From assembly GCF_902497895.1 (NCBI RefSeq), contig NZ_CABVHQ010000047.1:1-48421 (forward strand): a DNA stretch of 48,421 nt, given 5' to 3'. This document shows, piece after piece, positions 8,291 to 16,751 of the stretch. Numbering within the stretch: position 1 is the stretch's first letter; each line of letters starts with the position of its first letter. The DNA is from Pseudomonas fluorescens (GTDB lineage Bacteria > Pseudomonadota > Gammaproteobacteria > Pseudomonadales > Pseudomonadaceae). Made by a program: the position numbers and the translations under genes. The notes under the pieces were generated by a model. The model searched no databases. It worked only from the letters and a program-made list of their open reading frames with translations, and was not told the origin of the DNA.

Positions 8291-8384
8291 CATCGCGAGC
8301 AAGCTCGCTCCCACAGGGTATGAGCTTGACATCAATTCTGTGAGCGCCTGAAAAACTTGTGGGAGCGAGCTTGCTCGCGATGAA
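8291..8384. repeat. Paired REP elements between btuB and btuF
   Basis: Arms CATCGCGAGCAAGCTCGCTC and its complement, in the opposite relative orientation to the usual REPIN, so the GTGG feet face inward. It lies between the 3' ends of two convergent genes and may stop both transcripts. Confidence 0.85.
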
Positions 8385-8396
8385 TACACCTCGGTC

Positions 8397-9194
8397 TCAC
8401 TGATCGGGCGCGATCAACTCACACAGCTTGGCGGTGGCATCGATCATCTGCCCACTCGGCCGCTCCAGTCCCTTGTCCGCCACCAACAGCAATCGCCCCT
8501 GCGCCACCGCCCTCACTTGCGGCCAGGCTTTCCAGGCATCAAGTTGCGCCTGATCACCGGCCAGGATCACCTCGGGATTACGCTGCAGCACCGACTCCAG
8601 GTTGACCTGCGGTGCCGGCAGTTGCAGCTCGGCAAACACATTGCGGGCGCCGCAGACTTGCAGCGCATCGCTGATAATCTGCCCGCCGCCGACGGTGTAC
8701 AGCGGTTGATCCCAGACCTGGTAGAACACCTGCAACGGCTCGTCCCGCTGATAACGCTGGCGCAGGTCTGCCAACTGCTTGCGCAAGTCCCCAGCGAGCT
8801 TCTGACCACGCTGCGGCCGCCCGAGTTGTTCGGCAATCGCTTCGATCTGGGTGGCGAGTTGTTCGAGGCTGTGGGGTTCGGCGACGTAGGTGGGAATATT
8901 CAACCGCTTGAGTTGCTCGCGCTGCGCCGGACCGACGCTGCCGGGCCAGAGCAACAGCAAATCAGGCTTGAGGCTGAGCAGGCGCTCCATGTCCAGCTGA
9001 CCGTAGCGCCCGACCGAGGGGATGCTTTTCAACTCAGGAGGTCGTTCGCCGGCATCGAGCACGCCGACCAGCAGATCGGCAGAACCCAATTCAACGACGA
9101 TTTCAGACAACGATGGCGCGAGGCTGACCACCCGCTGCCCCGCCAGCGCCGAACCACTGACTGCCAGCAGCAGGAGCACCAGCCAAACGCGCAT
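8397..9194 (-). CDS. btuF: Periplasmic cobalamin-binding protein (BtuF-like)
   Basis: Class III periplasmic binding protein for a B12 or siderophore ABC importer. The 265-residue product has a signal peptide (MRVWLVLLLLAVSGSALA) followed by QRVVSLAPSLSEIVVELG, the standard BtuF opening, and a second lobe with ISDALQVCGARNVF. I chose the ATG at 9194, whose first base is the last base of the preceding stop (TGATG overlap), over the in-frame TTG at 9197. It is the last gene of the minus-strand run ribA-membrane protein-btuF and faces btuB. No btuC or btuD is adjacent, so its transporter partner must be elsewhere. Confidence 0.85.
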   Translation of the reverse strand: MRVWLVLLLLAVSGSALAGQRVVSLAPSLSEIVVELGSADLLVGVLDAGERPPELKSIPSVGRYGQLDMERLLSLKPDLLLLWPGSVGPAQREQLKRLNIPTYVAEPHSLEQLATQIEAIAEQLGRPQRGQKLAGDLRKQLADLRQRYQRDEPLQVFYQVWDQPLYTVGGGQIISDALQVCGARNVFAELQLPAPQVNLESVLQRNPEVILAGDQAQLDAWKAWPQVRAVAQGRLLLVADKGLERPSGQMIDATAKLCELIAPDQ

Positions 9195-9613
9195 CAACCG
9201 AGCTGACGCGGGATACGGTAGAGGTAGAACAGCACCGTTGTCGACAGCGCCAGCAGAATCAGCGGCAGCGCTTCCAGACCGACGAACACGGCCACTGCGG
9301 CGATCCAGGCCGGTAGCCCGGCAGCCAGGAATGCCGTGCGGCGCTTGGCCGCCAAATTCACCCAGGCGCCTGGTTCTTCAGGGGTGTCGAGGGCTTTCTG
9401 GGTAGCGATCAAGCCGTGCTTGTAGCCACCAAAGAAACGCAGGCTGACAAACATCGACGCCAGGCCGGCGATAAAGAATGGCATGGCCAGCACCGGCAAT
9501 ACGGGCTCGGTCTGGCCGAACAGCGCATTGATCACGAACAGCGGCAGCAACGCCAGCGCCAGATACTGCCACCAGTTGACGGACAGGCGCCGCTTTACTT
9601 GACCGCGGGTCAC
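9194..9613 (-). CDS. Conserved inner-membrane protein, function unknown
   Basis: A 139-residue protein with about four hydrophobic helices (WWQYLALALLPLFVINAL, LPVLAMPFFIAGLASMFV, AFLAAGLPAWIAAVAVFV, LPLILLALSTTVLFYLY) and a basic N-terminus. I recognise no catalytic motif. The GTG start (9613) overlaps the ribA stop by 4 nt (GTGA), and its own stop overlaps the btuF ATG by 1 nt, so it is translationally coupled on both sides. Its place between ribA and btuF is, from memory, conserved in Pseudomonas. A role in cofactor transport is only guilt by association. Confidence 0.8.
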   Translation of the reverse strand: MTRGQVKRRLSVNWWQYLALALLPLFVINALFGQTEPVLPVLAMPFFIAGLASMFVSLRFFGGYKHGLIATQKALDTPEEPGAWVNLAAKRRTAFLAAGLPAWIAAVAVFVGLEALPLILLALSTTVLFYLYRIPRQLG

Positions 9614-10227
9614 GCCCGATCAGCCTCGCCCTGGTGTTCGTTGCCCATCATGTGATCGAGCTTGCTGGCCTTGGTCGCCAGGTAGAGTTTGTTGTGCGGG
9701 TTGTGGCCGGTGTGCAGCGGGACGCGCTCGGCGACCACGATGCCCATGTCGGTCATGGCCTTGACCTTGCGCGGGTTGTTGGTCATCAGCCGCAGGGATT
9801 TCACCCCCAGGTGCTCGAGCATCGGCAGGCAGATGGCGTAGTCACGCTGGTCGGCGGCAAAGCCCAGGCGTTCATTGGCCTCGACCGTGTCGGCGCCGCC
9901 ATCCTGCAACTCATAGGCGCGGATCTTGTTCAGCAAGCCAATGCCACGGCCTTCCTGACGCAGATACAACAACACACCACGACCTTCGCGGGCAATGGCC
10001 TGCAAGGCCGCCTCGAGTTGCGAACCGCAGTCGCAGCGCTGGCTGAACAACGCATCGCCGGTCAGGCATTCGGAGTGCAACCGGCCGAGCACCGGTGCAC
10101 CATCAGCGAACTCACCCAGGCTGAGTACAACGTGCTCGCGGCCAGTGGCTTCATCGAGGAAGCCATGCATGGTGAATTGCGCAAAAGGGGTTGGCAGTTT
10201 GGAAGCAGCGACGAAAACGACGGGCAC
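9610..10227 (-). CDS. ribA: GTP cyclohydrolase II
   Basis: Opens the imidazole ring of GTP, releasing formate and pyrophosphate, in the first committed step of riboflavin synthesis. The 205-aa product has the zinc-binding segment ECLTGDALFSQRCDCG (three Cys), YLRQEGRGIGL and NNPRK. I set the start at GTG 10227 (VPVVFVAASKLPTPF): CAGGAG stands just upstream and the length matches stand-alone RibA. The longer frame to 10275 adds an unconserved leader. This intact enzyme matters because the GCHII domain of the RibBA-type protein at 13802 lacks these cysteines. Confidence 0.95.
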   Translation of the reverse strand: MPVVFVAASKLPTPFAQFTMHGFLDEATGREHVVLSLGEFADGAPVLGRLHSECLTGDALFSQRCDCGSQLEAALQAIAREGRGVLLYLRQEGRGIGLLNKIRAYELQDGGADTVEANERLGFAADQRDYAICLPMLEHLGVKSLRLMTNNPRKVKAMTDMGIVVAERVPLHTGHNPHNKLYLATKASKLDHMMGNEHQGEADRA

Positions 10228-10373
10228 CGTGTGCTCCTGATCTGTAAGAGGACTGGAGATTCGCAGAGGCGGCATTGTAACAGCAGGTTCCAGCAGACGC
10301 TTAGGCTGAATTATCGGCCATAAAGATCAAGATGTTCGATCACTGCCCCGCAAAATCGGCTGAACACATCCCC

Positions 10374-10503
10374 GTAGCAGCTGGCGAAGCCTGCGTTCGA
10401 GCGCGCAGCGGTCGCAAAATGTTCGACCGAGCTTACCCTGAAGGAACCCGGATACCGGAATACGACTGCTTCGCAGCCGAACGCAGGCTGCGCCAGCTGC
10501 TAC
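10374..10503. repeat. REPIN, GTAGCAGCTGGCGAAGCC family
   Basis: Inverted arms GTAGCAGCTGGCGAAGCCTG and, at the other end, GGCTGCGCCAGCTGCTAC, with degenerate internal copies (GAGCGCGCAGCGGTCGC). Its right edge supplies the TAG stop of the minus-strand gene ending at 10500. Confidence 0.8.
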
Positions 10504-11237
10504 ATTTCGTCGAATGGGTAAGGCTGTTTCCAGTGCTCGAAGATCGGTCGCAACTCGCCGTTTTCCACCAGCAACTCCATGCGCCGATCGAACAGCGCCA
10601 AGAGTGCCCGCCCCCCAGGAGTGTCGGAAAACCCCAGAAACAGTGGCAATTGAGCCAGATAGGTGCGTTTGTATCGCGAAGGATCCGGCGCGTCACTCAG
10701 CACGTAATCGATCTCGCTCCGGGCGTCGATGTAGTAGTCGGCATGACCCTGTTTGAGCATCGGCAAAATGCCGTTGCGACGCTCGATTTGATTGAAAGCA
10801 TGGATATTCGGCAAGTATTTCTCGTATTTGTAGCCGCGCACCCAGGCCAATCGGTATTTGCCCAGAGTGGCCACCGTCGGTGCCGGATTACTGGCCAGAC
10901 CTAGCGCGTAGATGGGGTCGGCGTCGTAATGCCAGTGGGGATACAGCACATCGCCGACCTCATCGCGGTAGGATCCGACCACGGCATCCACCTCACGACG
11001 CTGCACCAGCCCGATCGAGCGAGTGTAAGGCACCGTGCGAATCTGCAGCCTGACCCCGGCCGGCTCGAAGACTGCGCGCAACACATCCCAGGCCAGACCA
11101 CGGCCATCGGCGCCGGTGTAGTCGATCCACTCCTCACTGGCCAGGCGGATCTGGGTGGGCATCGTCGGCGATTCATTCGCCCGTGCCGCAGTGCATGACA
11201 ATACGCAAAACAGTATCAACAGCCAGCGGCCACTCAT
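10500..11237 (-). CDS. Periplasmic amino-acid-type solute-binding protein
   Basis: A 245-residue protein of the SBP_bac_3 type: signal peptide (MSGRWLLILFCVLSCTAARA), then IRLASEEWIDYTGADGRGLAWDVLRAVFEPAGV, typical of polar amino acid binding proteins, and REVDAVVGSYRDE. The start is the ATG at 11237, 11 nt after the pgpA stop, with GAGGGATCAAGG upstream; the longer frame runs into pgpA. No ABC permease genes are adjacent, so it may be an orphan binding or sensor protein. The TAG stop lies in the edge of a REP element. Ligand unknown. Confidence 0.8.
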   Translation of the reverse strand: MSGRWLLILFCVLSCTAARANESPTMPTQIRLASEEWIDYTGADGRGLAWDVLRAVFEPAGVRLQIRTVPYTRSIGLVQRREVDAVVGSYRDEVGDVLYPHWHYDADPIYALGLASNPAPTVATLGKYRLAWVRGYKYEKYLPNIHAFNQIERRNGILPMLKQGHADYYIDARSEIDYVLSDAPDPSRYKRTYLAQLPLFLGFSDTPGGRALLALFDRRMELLVENGELRPIFEHWKQPYPFDEM

Positions 11238-11247
11238 CCTTGATCCC

Positions 11248-11751
11248 TCAGGCGAAAAACCACACCAACCCTTGCATTGCCAGCCAGGCAAATACCCCCG
11301 CCAAAACATCGTCGAGCATAATCCCGACGCCACCGTGTACATGCCGATCGATCCAGTGAATCGGCCAGGGTTTCAGAATGTCGAAGAAGCGGAACATCAG
11401 AAACCCCGCCAGTAACCAGTACCAACCTTGCGGCACTAGCCACAGGGTAATCCACATCCCGACCATTTCGTCCCAGACGATGCCTTCGTGGTCATGTACC
11501 CGCAAGTCGTCCGCCACCTTGCCGCACAACCAGAAGCCGAACAGCATGGTGATGCCGAGCATCAGCCAGTAACCCCAGTCCGGCAACATTTGCCACAACG
11601 GGATAAAGGGTAGCGCAACCAGCGAACCCCAGGTGCCCGGCGCTTTGGGCAGAGTGCCGGACCCGAAGCCGAACGCCAGAAAATGCCACGGATTACGCCA
11701 GACCGAAGGCGGCACGAACTCTGCCGGGACCTGTTTGGGGTGATCTGTCAC
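11248..11751 (-). CDS. pgpA: Phosphatidylglycerophosphatase A
   Basis: Inner-membrane enzyme that dephosphorylates phosphatidylglycerophosphate to phosphatidylglycerol. The 167-aa product has GFGSGTLPKAPGTWGSL near the N-terminus, the metal-binding region HDHEGIVWDEMVG, several membrane helices and the late motif GGVGIMLDDVLAG. The start is GTG 11751, overlapping the thiL stop by 4 nt (GTGA); the longer frame would overlap thiL by a further 29 codons. The order thiL-pgpA is conserved in gammaproteobacteria. Confidence 0.95.
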   Translation of the reverse strand: MTDHPKQVPAEFVPPSVWRNPWHFLAFGFGSGTLPKAPGTWGSLVALPFIPLWQMLPDWGYWLMLGITMLFGFWLCGKVADDLRVHDHEGIVWDEMVGMWITLWLVPQGWYWLLAGFLMFRFFDILKPWPIHWIDRHVHGGVGIMLDDVLAGVFAWLAMQGLVWFFA

Positions 11752-12713
11752 GGTGTCTCCCGAAAATGTTGATAACCCCGGTTTACCGGGGTGATATCTC
11801 GCCCATCGGCGTCCAAAAGCGTTACGCCCTGCCCGCACACGACCCGTCCGAGTACATGCACCGGCCAGCCATCGGCCAGTAAGTGTGGCAGCTCGAGGGG
11901 AGGTAAGGTAAAGGCCAGCACATAATCGTCACCACCGCTCAAGGCTGCCTCTTCGGCGGCTTGCTGGCCGAGAAACGCTACCAAGGCCCTGGACAGCGGC
12001 AGCTTGTCCCGCTCGACCTGCAAACCGACGCCGGAGGCGAGCGCGATGTGCCCACAGTCCGCCAGCAACCCGTCCGAGATATCCAGTGCCGAGGTCGCTT
12101 TGCCACGCAGTGCCAGGCCCAACGCCAGCTGTGGCTGCGGCGACCAATAGTGCGCCAGCAACGGCTCGGCGATAGCAGGTTCGGCTGTACGCTGCCCCAA
12201 CACCAGCGGCAAGGCACCCGCCCCGTTACCCAGCTCGCCACCGACGCACAACAGATCCCCCGGCTGCGCGCCGCTGCGGGTCAGGGCCAAACCGGCGGGC
12301 ACGCGGCCGAACACGGTCATGGTCAGGCTCAACGGGCCACGGGTGGTATCGCCGCCCACCAGACGCACACCGCAGTTTTGCGCCATGGTGTTCAAACCGC
12401 TGGCAAAGGCGTGCAGCCAATCGGCAGCAACCGTCGGCAAGGTCAGGGCAAGGGTAAACGCGAGAGGTGTTGCACCCATGGCTGCCAGATCACTGACCGC
12501 TACCGCCAGCGAACGCTGGCCGAGCAGAAAAGGCTCGCAGGGGTCTGCGAAATGTACACCGGCCACCAGGGTGTCGGTGGAGACAGCCAGCTGTTCCCCC
12601 GGGGAAACAGCCAGCAGGGCGCAGTCATCACCGATCCCCAGTGCCACGCCAGCGCCGACCAGCGCACAAGGCGCGGTGGCGAAGTAGTTACGGATCAGCT
12701 CAAACTCGCCCAT
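11748..12713 (-). CDS. thiL: Thiamine-monophosphate kinase
   Basis: Phosphorylates thiamine monophosphate to the active diphosphate with ATP. The 321-residue product starts MGEFELIRNYF, then GIGDDCALLAV (Mg/ATP site), a STDTLVAGVHF motif, GGDTTRG, ALDISDGLLADCG and the C-terminal GGDDYVLAF. The start is ATG 12713 with AGGA 8 nt upstream; an in-frame TTG 15 nt earlier is less likely. It lies 22 nt after nusB and overlaps pgpA. Dxs, also in this window, makes the thiazole precursor and needs ThDP. Confidence 0.96.
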   Translation of the reverse strand: MGEFELIRNYFATAPCALVGAGVALGIGDDCALLAVSPGEQLAVSTDTLVAGVHFADPCEPFLLGQRSLAVAVSDLAAMGATPLAFTLALTLPTVAADWLHAFASGLNTMAQNCGVRLVGGDTTRGPLSLTMTVFGRVPAGLALTRSGAQPGDLLCVGGELGNGAGALPLVLGQRTAEPAIAEPLLAHYWSPQPQLALGLALRGKATSALDISDGLLADCGHIALASGVGLQVERDKLPLSRALVAFLGQQAAEEAALSGGDDYVLAFTLPPLELPHLLADGWPVHVLGRVVCGQGVTLLDADGRDITPVNRGYQHFRETP

Positions 12714-12735
12714 GACGGTGTCCTGCAAGCGCGAA

Positions 12736-13236
12736 TCAGCGCTTGAACGCCTTCACTTCAGCTTCACGCAGACGTGGGGCCAGTTTGTCGAGCACACCGT
12801 TGACGAACTTGTGGCCATCGGTGGAACCGTAGACCTTGGCCAGTTCGATCCCTTCGTTGATCACCACGCGGTATGGAACGTCGACGCGCTTGAGCAGCTC
12901 CCAGGTGGACAGGCGCAGAACCGCCAGTTCAACCGGATCGAGCTCGTCGATGGTGATGTCCAGGCACGGAGCGAGGGCAGAATCGATCTCGGTCTTGTGT
13001 GCCGGCACGCCGTGCAGGATTTCGTGGAAGTAGGCGGCATCGACATCGCTGAAATCGTTATCGACCCGGAACTGCGCTTCGATTTCGTTCAGCGAAGTTT
13101 TGGCCATGTGCCATTGGTACAGCGCCTGAGTCGCGAGCTGACGGGCTTCGCGACGCTTGACGCTCTTGGATGGCTTGCCAGCGTCCGCAGGTTTCGGATC
13201 GCGCGGGTTGAAACGATCGCTTTCGTCGCTAATCAC
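12736..13236 (-). CDS. nusB: Transcription antitermination factor NusB
   Basis: RNA-binding protein that, with S10 (NusE), loads on boxA of rRNA leaders for antitermination. The 166-residue product has the all-helical fold signature KRREARQLATQALYQ, LDPVELAVLRLSTWEL and NEGIELAKVYG. The start is GTG 13236 (VISDESDRF), overlapping the ribH stop by 4 nt; the longer frame extends into ribH. The N-terminal ~25 residues (SDRFNPRDPKPADAGK) are a Pseudomonas-type extension. ribH-nusB-thiL-pgpA is a classic linkage. Confidence 0.95.
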   Translation of the reverse strand: MISDESDRFNPRDPKPADAGKPSKSVKRREARQLATQALYQWHMAKTSLNEIEAQFRVDNDFSDVDAAYFHEILHGVPAHKTEIDSALAPCLDITIDELDPVELAVLRLSTWELLKRVDVPYRVVINEGIELAKVYGSTDGHKFVNGVLDKLAPRLREAEVKAFKR

Positions 13237-13709
13237 TTGGCCTCCAACTGCGCCAGCAGGCTGACCATTTCCAGGGCGGACAACGCCGCTTCGGCACCCT
13301 TGTTGCCGGCCTTGGTGCCGGAACGTTCGATGGCTTGCTCGATCGAGTCGACCGTCAGCACGCCAAAGGCAACCGGTACGCCGAACTCCATGGACACCTG
13401 GGACAGGCCCTTGGTGCACTCGCCCGCCACGTATTCGAAGTGCGGAGTGCCGCCACGAATGACCGCGCCCAGGGCGATGATTGCCGCGTATTCGCCCTTC
13501 TGAGCGACTTTTTGCGCAACCAGCGGAATTTCGAAGGCGCCAGGCGCACGGATGATGGTGATGTCGCTTTCGCTCACGCCATGGCGAACCAGGGCATCAA
13601 CGGCACCGCTCACCAGGCTTTCGACGACGAAGCTGTTGAAGCGGCCGACCACCAGGGCATAGCGGCCTTTGGGGGCGATGAAGGTACCTTCGATGGTCTT
13701 CAGGGTCAT
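13233..13709 (-). CDS. ribH: 6,7-dimethyl-8-ribityllumazine synthase
   Basis: Joins the pyrimidine intermediate with 3,4-dihydroxy-2-butanone 4-phosphate, the penultimate step of riboflavin synthesis, usually as a 60-mer or decamer. The 158-aa product carries YALVVGRFN, IRAPGAFEIP, GAVIRGGTPHFEYV (catalytic His) and FGVLTVDSIEQA. Start ATG 13709. It follows ribBA after 92 bp and overlaps nusB. Confidence 0.97.
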   Translation of the reverse strand: MTLKTIEGTFIAPKGRYALVVGRFNSFVVESLVSGAVDALVRHGVSESDITIIRAPGAFEIPLVAQKVAQKGEYAAIIALGAVIRGGTPHFEYVAGECTKGLSQVSMEFGVPVAFGVLTVDSIEQAIERSGTKAGNKGAEAALSALEMVSLLAQLEAK

Positions 13710-13801
13710 TCGATAAATCTCTTAAAGAGCCAGAGCGCATTCAGTACGCGCTCTATTAATGATGTTTGAACCGCGAATCAAAGCCCGCGAACTGCCGGTC
13801 T

Positions 13802-14893
13802 TTATTCGGAGGGCACGTATTCTACAACTTCCAGATCGAAACCGGATATCGCATTAAATTTCATCGGCGCGCTCATCAGGCGCATTTTGCGCACTCCGAG
13901 GTCACGCAGGATCTGCGAACCGGCACCGACGATGCTGTAGGTGGTCGGTTTTTTTGCCGGAATGTGCTCCGCGGTTTCACGGATATGCGCCAGTACCACG
14001 TCACCATCGAGTGGGTGGCCGAGCAACAGCACCACACCGCTACCGGCTTCGGCCACGGCGCTCATGGCCGCGCGCAGGCTCCAGCGCCCGGGCTGCTTGA
14101 CCATCAGCAGGTCACGCAGCGGGTCCATGTTGTGTACGCGAACCAGGGTCGGTTCATCGGCGCAGATGGTGCCCAGGGTCAGCGCCATGTGCACGTCGCC
14201 TTCCACTGAATCGCGATAGGTCACCAGGTTGAACTGGCCCAGTTCGCTGTCCAATGGCTGCTCGGCAATCCGCTGAACGGTACGTTCGTGGATCATCCGG
14301 TAATGAATCAGGTCGGCGATGGTGCCGATCTTGATGTTGTGTTCGGCGGCAAAGGCTTCCAGCTCGGTGCGACGGGACATGGTGCCGTCGTCGTTCATCA
14401 CTTCGCAAATCACCCCGCTCGGCTCGAAACCGGCCATCCGCGCCAGATCGCAGGCAGCTTCGGTGTGACCGGCACGGGCCAGGGTGCCGCCGGCCTGGGC
14501 CATCAGCGGGAAGATGTGGCCGGGGCTGACGATATCTTCGGCCTTGGCGTCTTTGGCGGCGGCAGCCTGCACGGTGCGCGCACGGTCGGCTGCGGAGATG
14601 CCGGTGGTCACGCCTTCAGCGGCTTCAATAGAGACGGTGAACTTGGTGCCGAAGCCGGAACCATTGCGCGGCGCCATCAATGGCAGCTTGAGCAGTTCGC
14701 AGCGCTCGCGGCTCATCGGCATGCAGATCAGGCCGCGGGCGTGCTTGGCCATGAAGTTGATGTGCTCCGGCAGGCAGCACTCGGCGGCCATGATCAGGTC
14801 GCCTTCGTTCTCGCGGTCTTCGTCATCCATGAGGATGACCATCTTGCCTTGGCGGATGTCTTCGACCAGTTCTTCGATGCTATTGAGCGCCAC
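13802..14893 (-). CDS. ribBA: 3,4-dihydroxy-2-butanone 4-phosphate synthase with degenerate GCHII domain
   Basis: The N-terminal RibB domain (about 1-200) is intact: MDDEDRENEGDL, the metal-binding segment, and ARAGHTEAACDLARMAG. The C-terminal half has the GCHII fold but has lost the zinc site: the segment that reads ECLTGDALFSQRCDCG in the RibA at 9610 has no cysteines here. This protein therefore probably only makes dihydroxybutanone phosphate, with cyclohydrolase supplied by the separate ribA. RibB fused to an inactive RibA-like domain is known in proteobacteria. The start is GTG 14893 (VALNSIEELVEDI), giving 363 aa; the longer frame enters ribE. Confidence 0.93.
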   Translation of the reverse strand: MALNSIEELVEDIRQGKMVILMDDEDRENEGDLIMAAECCLPEHINFMAKHARGLICMPMSRERCELLKLPLMAPRNGSGFGTKFTVSIEAAEGVTTGISAADRARTVQAAAAKDAKAEDIVSPGHIFPLMAQAGGTLARAGHTEAACDLARMAGFEPSGVICEVMNDDGTMSRRTELEAFAAEHNIKIGTIADLIHYRMIHERTVQRIAEQPLDSELGQFNLVTYRDSVEGDVHMALTLGTICADEPTLVRVHNMDPLRDLLMVKQPGRWSLRAAMSAVAEAGSGVVLLLGHPLDGDVVLAHIRETAEHIPAKKPTTYSIVGAGSQILRDLGVRKMRLMSAPMKFNAISGFDLEVVEYVPSE

Positions 14894-14909
14894 GCGGCAC
14901 CCCCTTGGG

Positions 14910-15572
14910 TCAGGATTTGAGGTAGCCGTTGGCGGCCAGAAAGCTTTCGGTGATGTTGCCAGAGCTGGGCTCTGCGGCCTTGTCGCCGAGTAGCAGACGT
15001 TCCAGATAACGTGCAAGCAAGTCGACTTCGAGGTTGACCTGCCGCCCCGGTCGGTAGTCGGCCATGATGGTTTCGGCCAGCGTGTGCGGGACGATGGTCA
15101 GTTCGAATTCGGCGCCATTGACCGCGTTGACCGTCAGGCTGGTGCCGTCGACAGTGATCGAGCCTTTGTGGGCGATGTACTTGGCCAGGTCTTTGGGTGC
15201 ACGGATGCGGAACTGGATGGCCCGGGCATTTTCTTCCCGGGCAACCACTTCACCGACTCCGTCGACGTGACCGCTGACCAGATGCCCGCCCAAACGTGTG
15301 GTCGGGGTCAGGGCTTTTTCCAGGTTGACCCGGCTGCCGCTTTTCAGCTGGTTGAAGGCTGTGCAGTCCAGGGTTTCACGGCTGACGTCAGCCCAGAAAC
15401 CATCGCCCGGCAGCTCGACCGCAGTCAGGCAGACGCCGTTCACCGCAATGCTGTCGCCCAGTTTGACGTCGCCCAGATCGAGCTTGCCGGTTTCTACGTA
15501 TACCCGCACATCCCCGCCTTTTGGGGTCAATGCACGGATACTGCCGATGGATTCAATAATGCCGGTAAACAT
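14910..15572 (-). CDS. ribE: Riboflavin synthase (alpha chain type)
   Basis: Dismutates two 6,7-dimethyl-8-ribityllumazine molecules to riboflavin. The 220-residue product shows the internal duplication of the family: MFTGIIESIG at the start of lobe 1, NGVCLTAVE at its substrate site, GGHLVSGHVDGVG opening lobe 2 and DGTSLTVNAV as the matching second site. Start ATG 15572 with GGAGTCCTC-type leader sequence around it. Pseudomonas annotations call it ribC or ribE. Confidence 0.96.
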   Translation of the reverse strand: MFTGIIESIGSIRALTPKGGDVRVYVETGKLDLGDVKLGDSIAVNGVCLTAVELPGDGFWADVSRETLDCTAFNQLKSGSRVNLEKALTPTTRLGGHLVSGHVDGVGEVVAREENARAIQFRIRAPKDLAKYIAHKGSITVDGTSLTVNAVNGAEFELTIVPHTLAETIMADYRPGRQVNLEVDLLARYLERLLLGDKAAEPSSGNITESFLAANGYLKS

Positions 15573-15617
15573 GGAGTCCTCCTCGAGAACAGACCGTCGC
15601 TTAGCGAAAGCCGGGAA

Positions 15618-16751
15618 TTATACGCCGGCTGATGGCACAGGAATCGCAGTGACTCGCCAATCTTCGCCAACCGCGCGGATTTCAATGATTTTCAACTGTG
15701 GCGCCGCGCTCATCAACTCCAGCGGCCAATCCAGCAATGGACGTGCCGATGAACCGAGAAACTTGCCGGCGATGAAGATTTGATATTCGTCCACCAGACC
15801 CTGCTGAGCGAAAGCCCCCGCCAGACGCGGGCCGGCTTCCACCAACACGTCGTTGACGCCACGGGCCGCCAGTGCGATCAGCAGCTTGCGCAGATCAACC
15901 TGGCCATCTTCACCGGGCACGATCAGGCATTCCGGGCCGTTGGCGTACTGCTCTTCCACGGCTACGCAGGTCGCGACCAGCGCCGGCCCGGCCTTGAAGA
16001 ACGGCGCATCGAGAGGCACCCGCAGGCGGCCGTCGATCAATACCCGCAAGGGTGGCCGGCTCAGTGCCAACGCGGTTTGCTCGGCATCCAGCCCCAGCTC
16101 ATCAGCACGTACCGTCAACCGGGCGCCATCGGCCAACACCGTGTCGGCGCCGGTCAGGACTACGCTGGCCCGGGCTCGCAGGCGCTGCACCGCAGAACGC
16201 GCGGCCGGGCCGGTGATCCACTGGCTTTCACCGCTGGCCATGGCCGTGCGACCGTCCAGGCTCATGGCCAGCTTGACCCGCACAAAGGGCAGGCCGTGTT
16301 CCATGCGCTTGAGGAAACCTTGATTGATCGCCCGCGCTTCGCCTTCGAGTACGCCGCTGTGGATCTCGATACCGGCCCGGGCCAGACGCTGCATGCCACG
16401 GCCGGCAACCTGTGGATTGGGGTCCTGCATGGCCGCGACGACCCGCGCCACGCCGGCATTCACCAGCGCATCGGAACACGGCGGCGTACGGCCGTGATGG
16501 CTGCAAGGCTCAAGCGTCACATAGGCGGTAGCGCCCCGGGCGTTTACCCCGGCAGCGCGCAAGGCATGAACTTCGGCATGGGGCTCGCCGGTGCGCACAT
16601 GCCAACCTTCGCCGACAATCTGCCCGTCACGTACGATCACGCAACCGACCCGTGGATTCGGGTGGGTGGTGTAAAGGCCTTTACGCGCCAGCTCCAGGGC
16701 TCGCGCCATGTAGTGGGCGTCGAGAACGGCCTGTTCTGAGGAAATAGTCAT
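15618..16751 (-). CDS. ribD: Bifunctional riboflavin deaminase/reductase
   Basis: Deaminates the GTP cyclohydrolase product and reduces its ribosyl group, steps 2 and 3 of riboflavin synthesis. The N-terminal deaminase domain has zinc motif HAEVHALRAAG and PCSHHGRTPPC. The C-terminal reductase domain begins near RVKLAMSLDGR and includes GPAARSAVQRLRA. 377 aa. The start at ATG 16751 overlaps the nrdR stop by 4 nt (ATGA), the usual nrdR-ribD coupling. Confidence 0.97.
   Translation of the reverse strand: MTISSEQAVLDAHYMARALELARKGLYTTHPNPRVGCVIVRDGQIVGEGWHVRTGEPHAEVHALRAAGVNARGATAYVTLEPCSHHGRTPPCSDALVNAGVARVVAAMQDPNPQVAGRGMQRLARAGIEIHSGVLEGEARAINQGFLKRMEHGLPFVRVKLAMSLDGRTAMASGESQWITGPAARSAVQRLRARASVVLTGADTVLADGARLTVRADELGLDAEQTALALSRPPLRVLIDGRLRVPLDAPFFKAGPALVATCVAVEEQYANGPECLIVPGEDGQVDLRKLLIALAARGVNDVLVEAGPRLAGAFAQQGLVDEYQIFIAGKFLGSSARPLLDWPLELMSAAPQLKIIEIRAVGEDWRVTAIPVPSAGV

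Noticed and set aside
10332..10904. 190-residue plus-strand frame
   Set aside because: Starts in a REPIN and lies opposite the binding-protein gene, which has a signal peptide and a clear family match.
13710..13801. FMN riboswitch in the riboflavin cluster
   Set aside because: The gaps before ribH, ribBA, ribE and nrdR are short and show no conserved RFN element.
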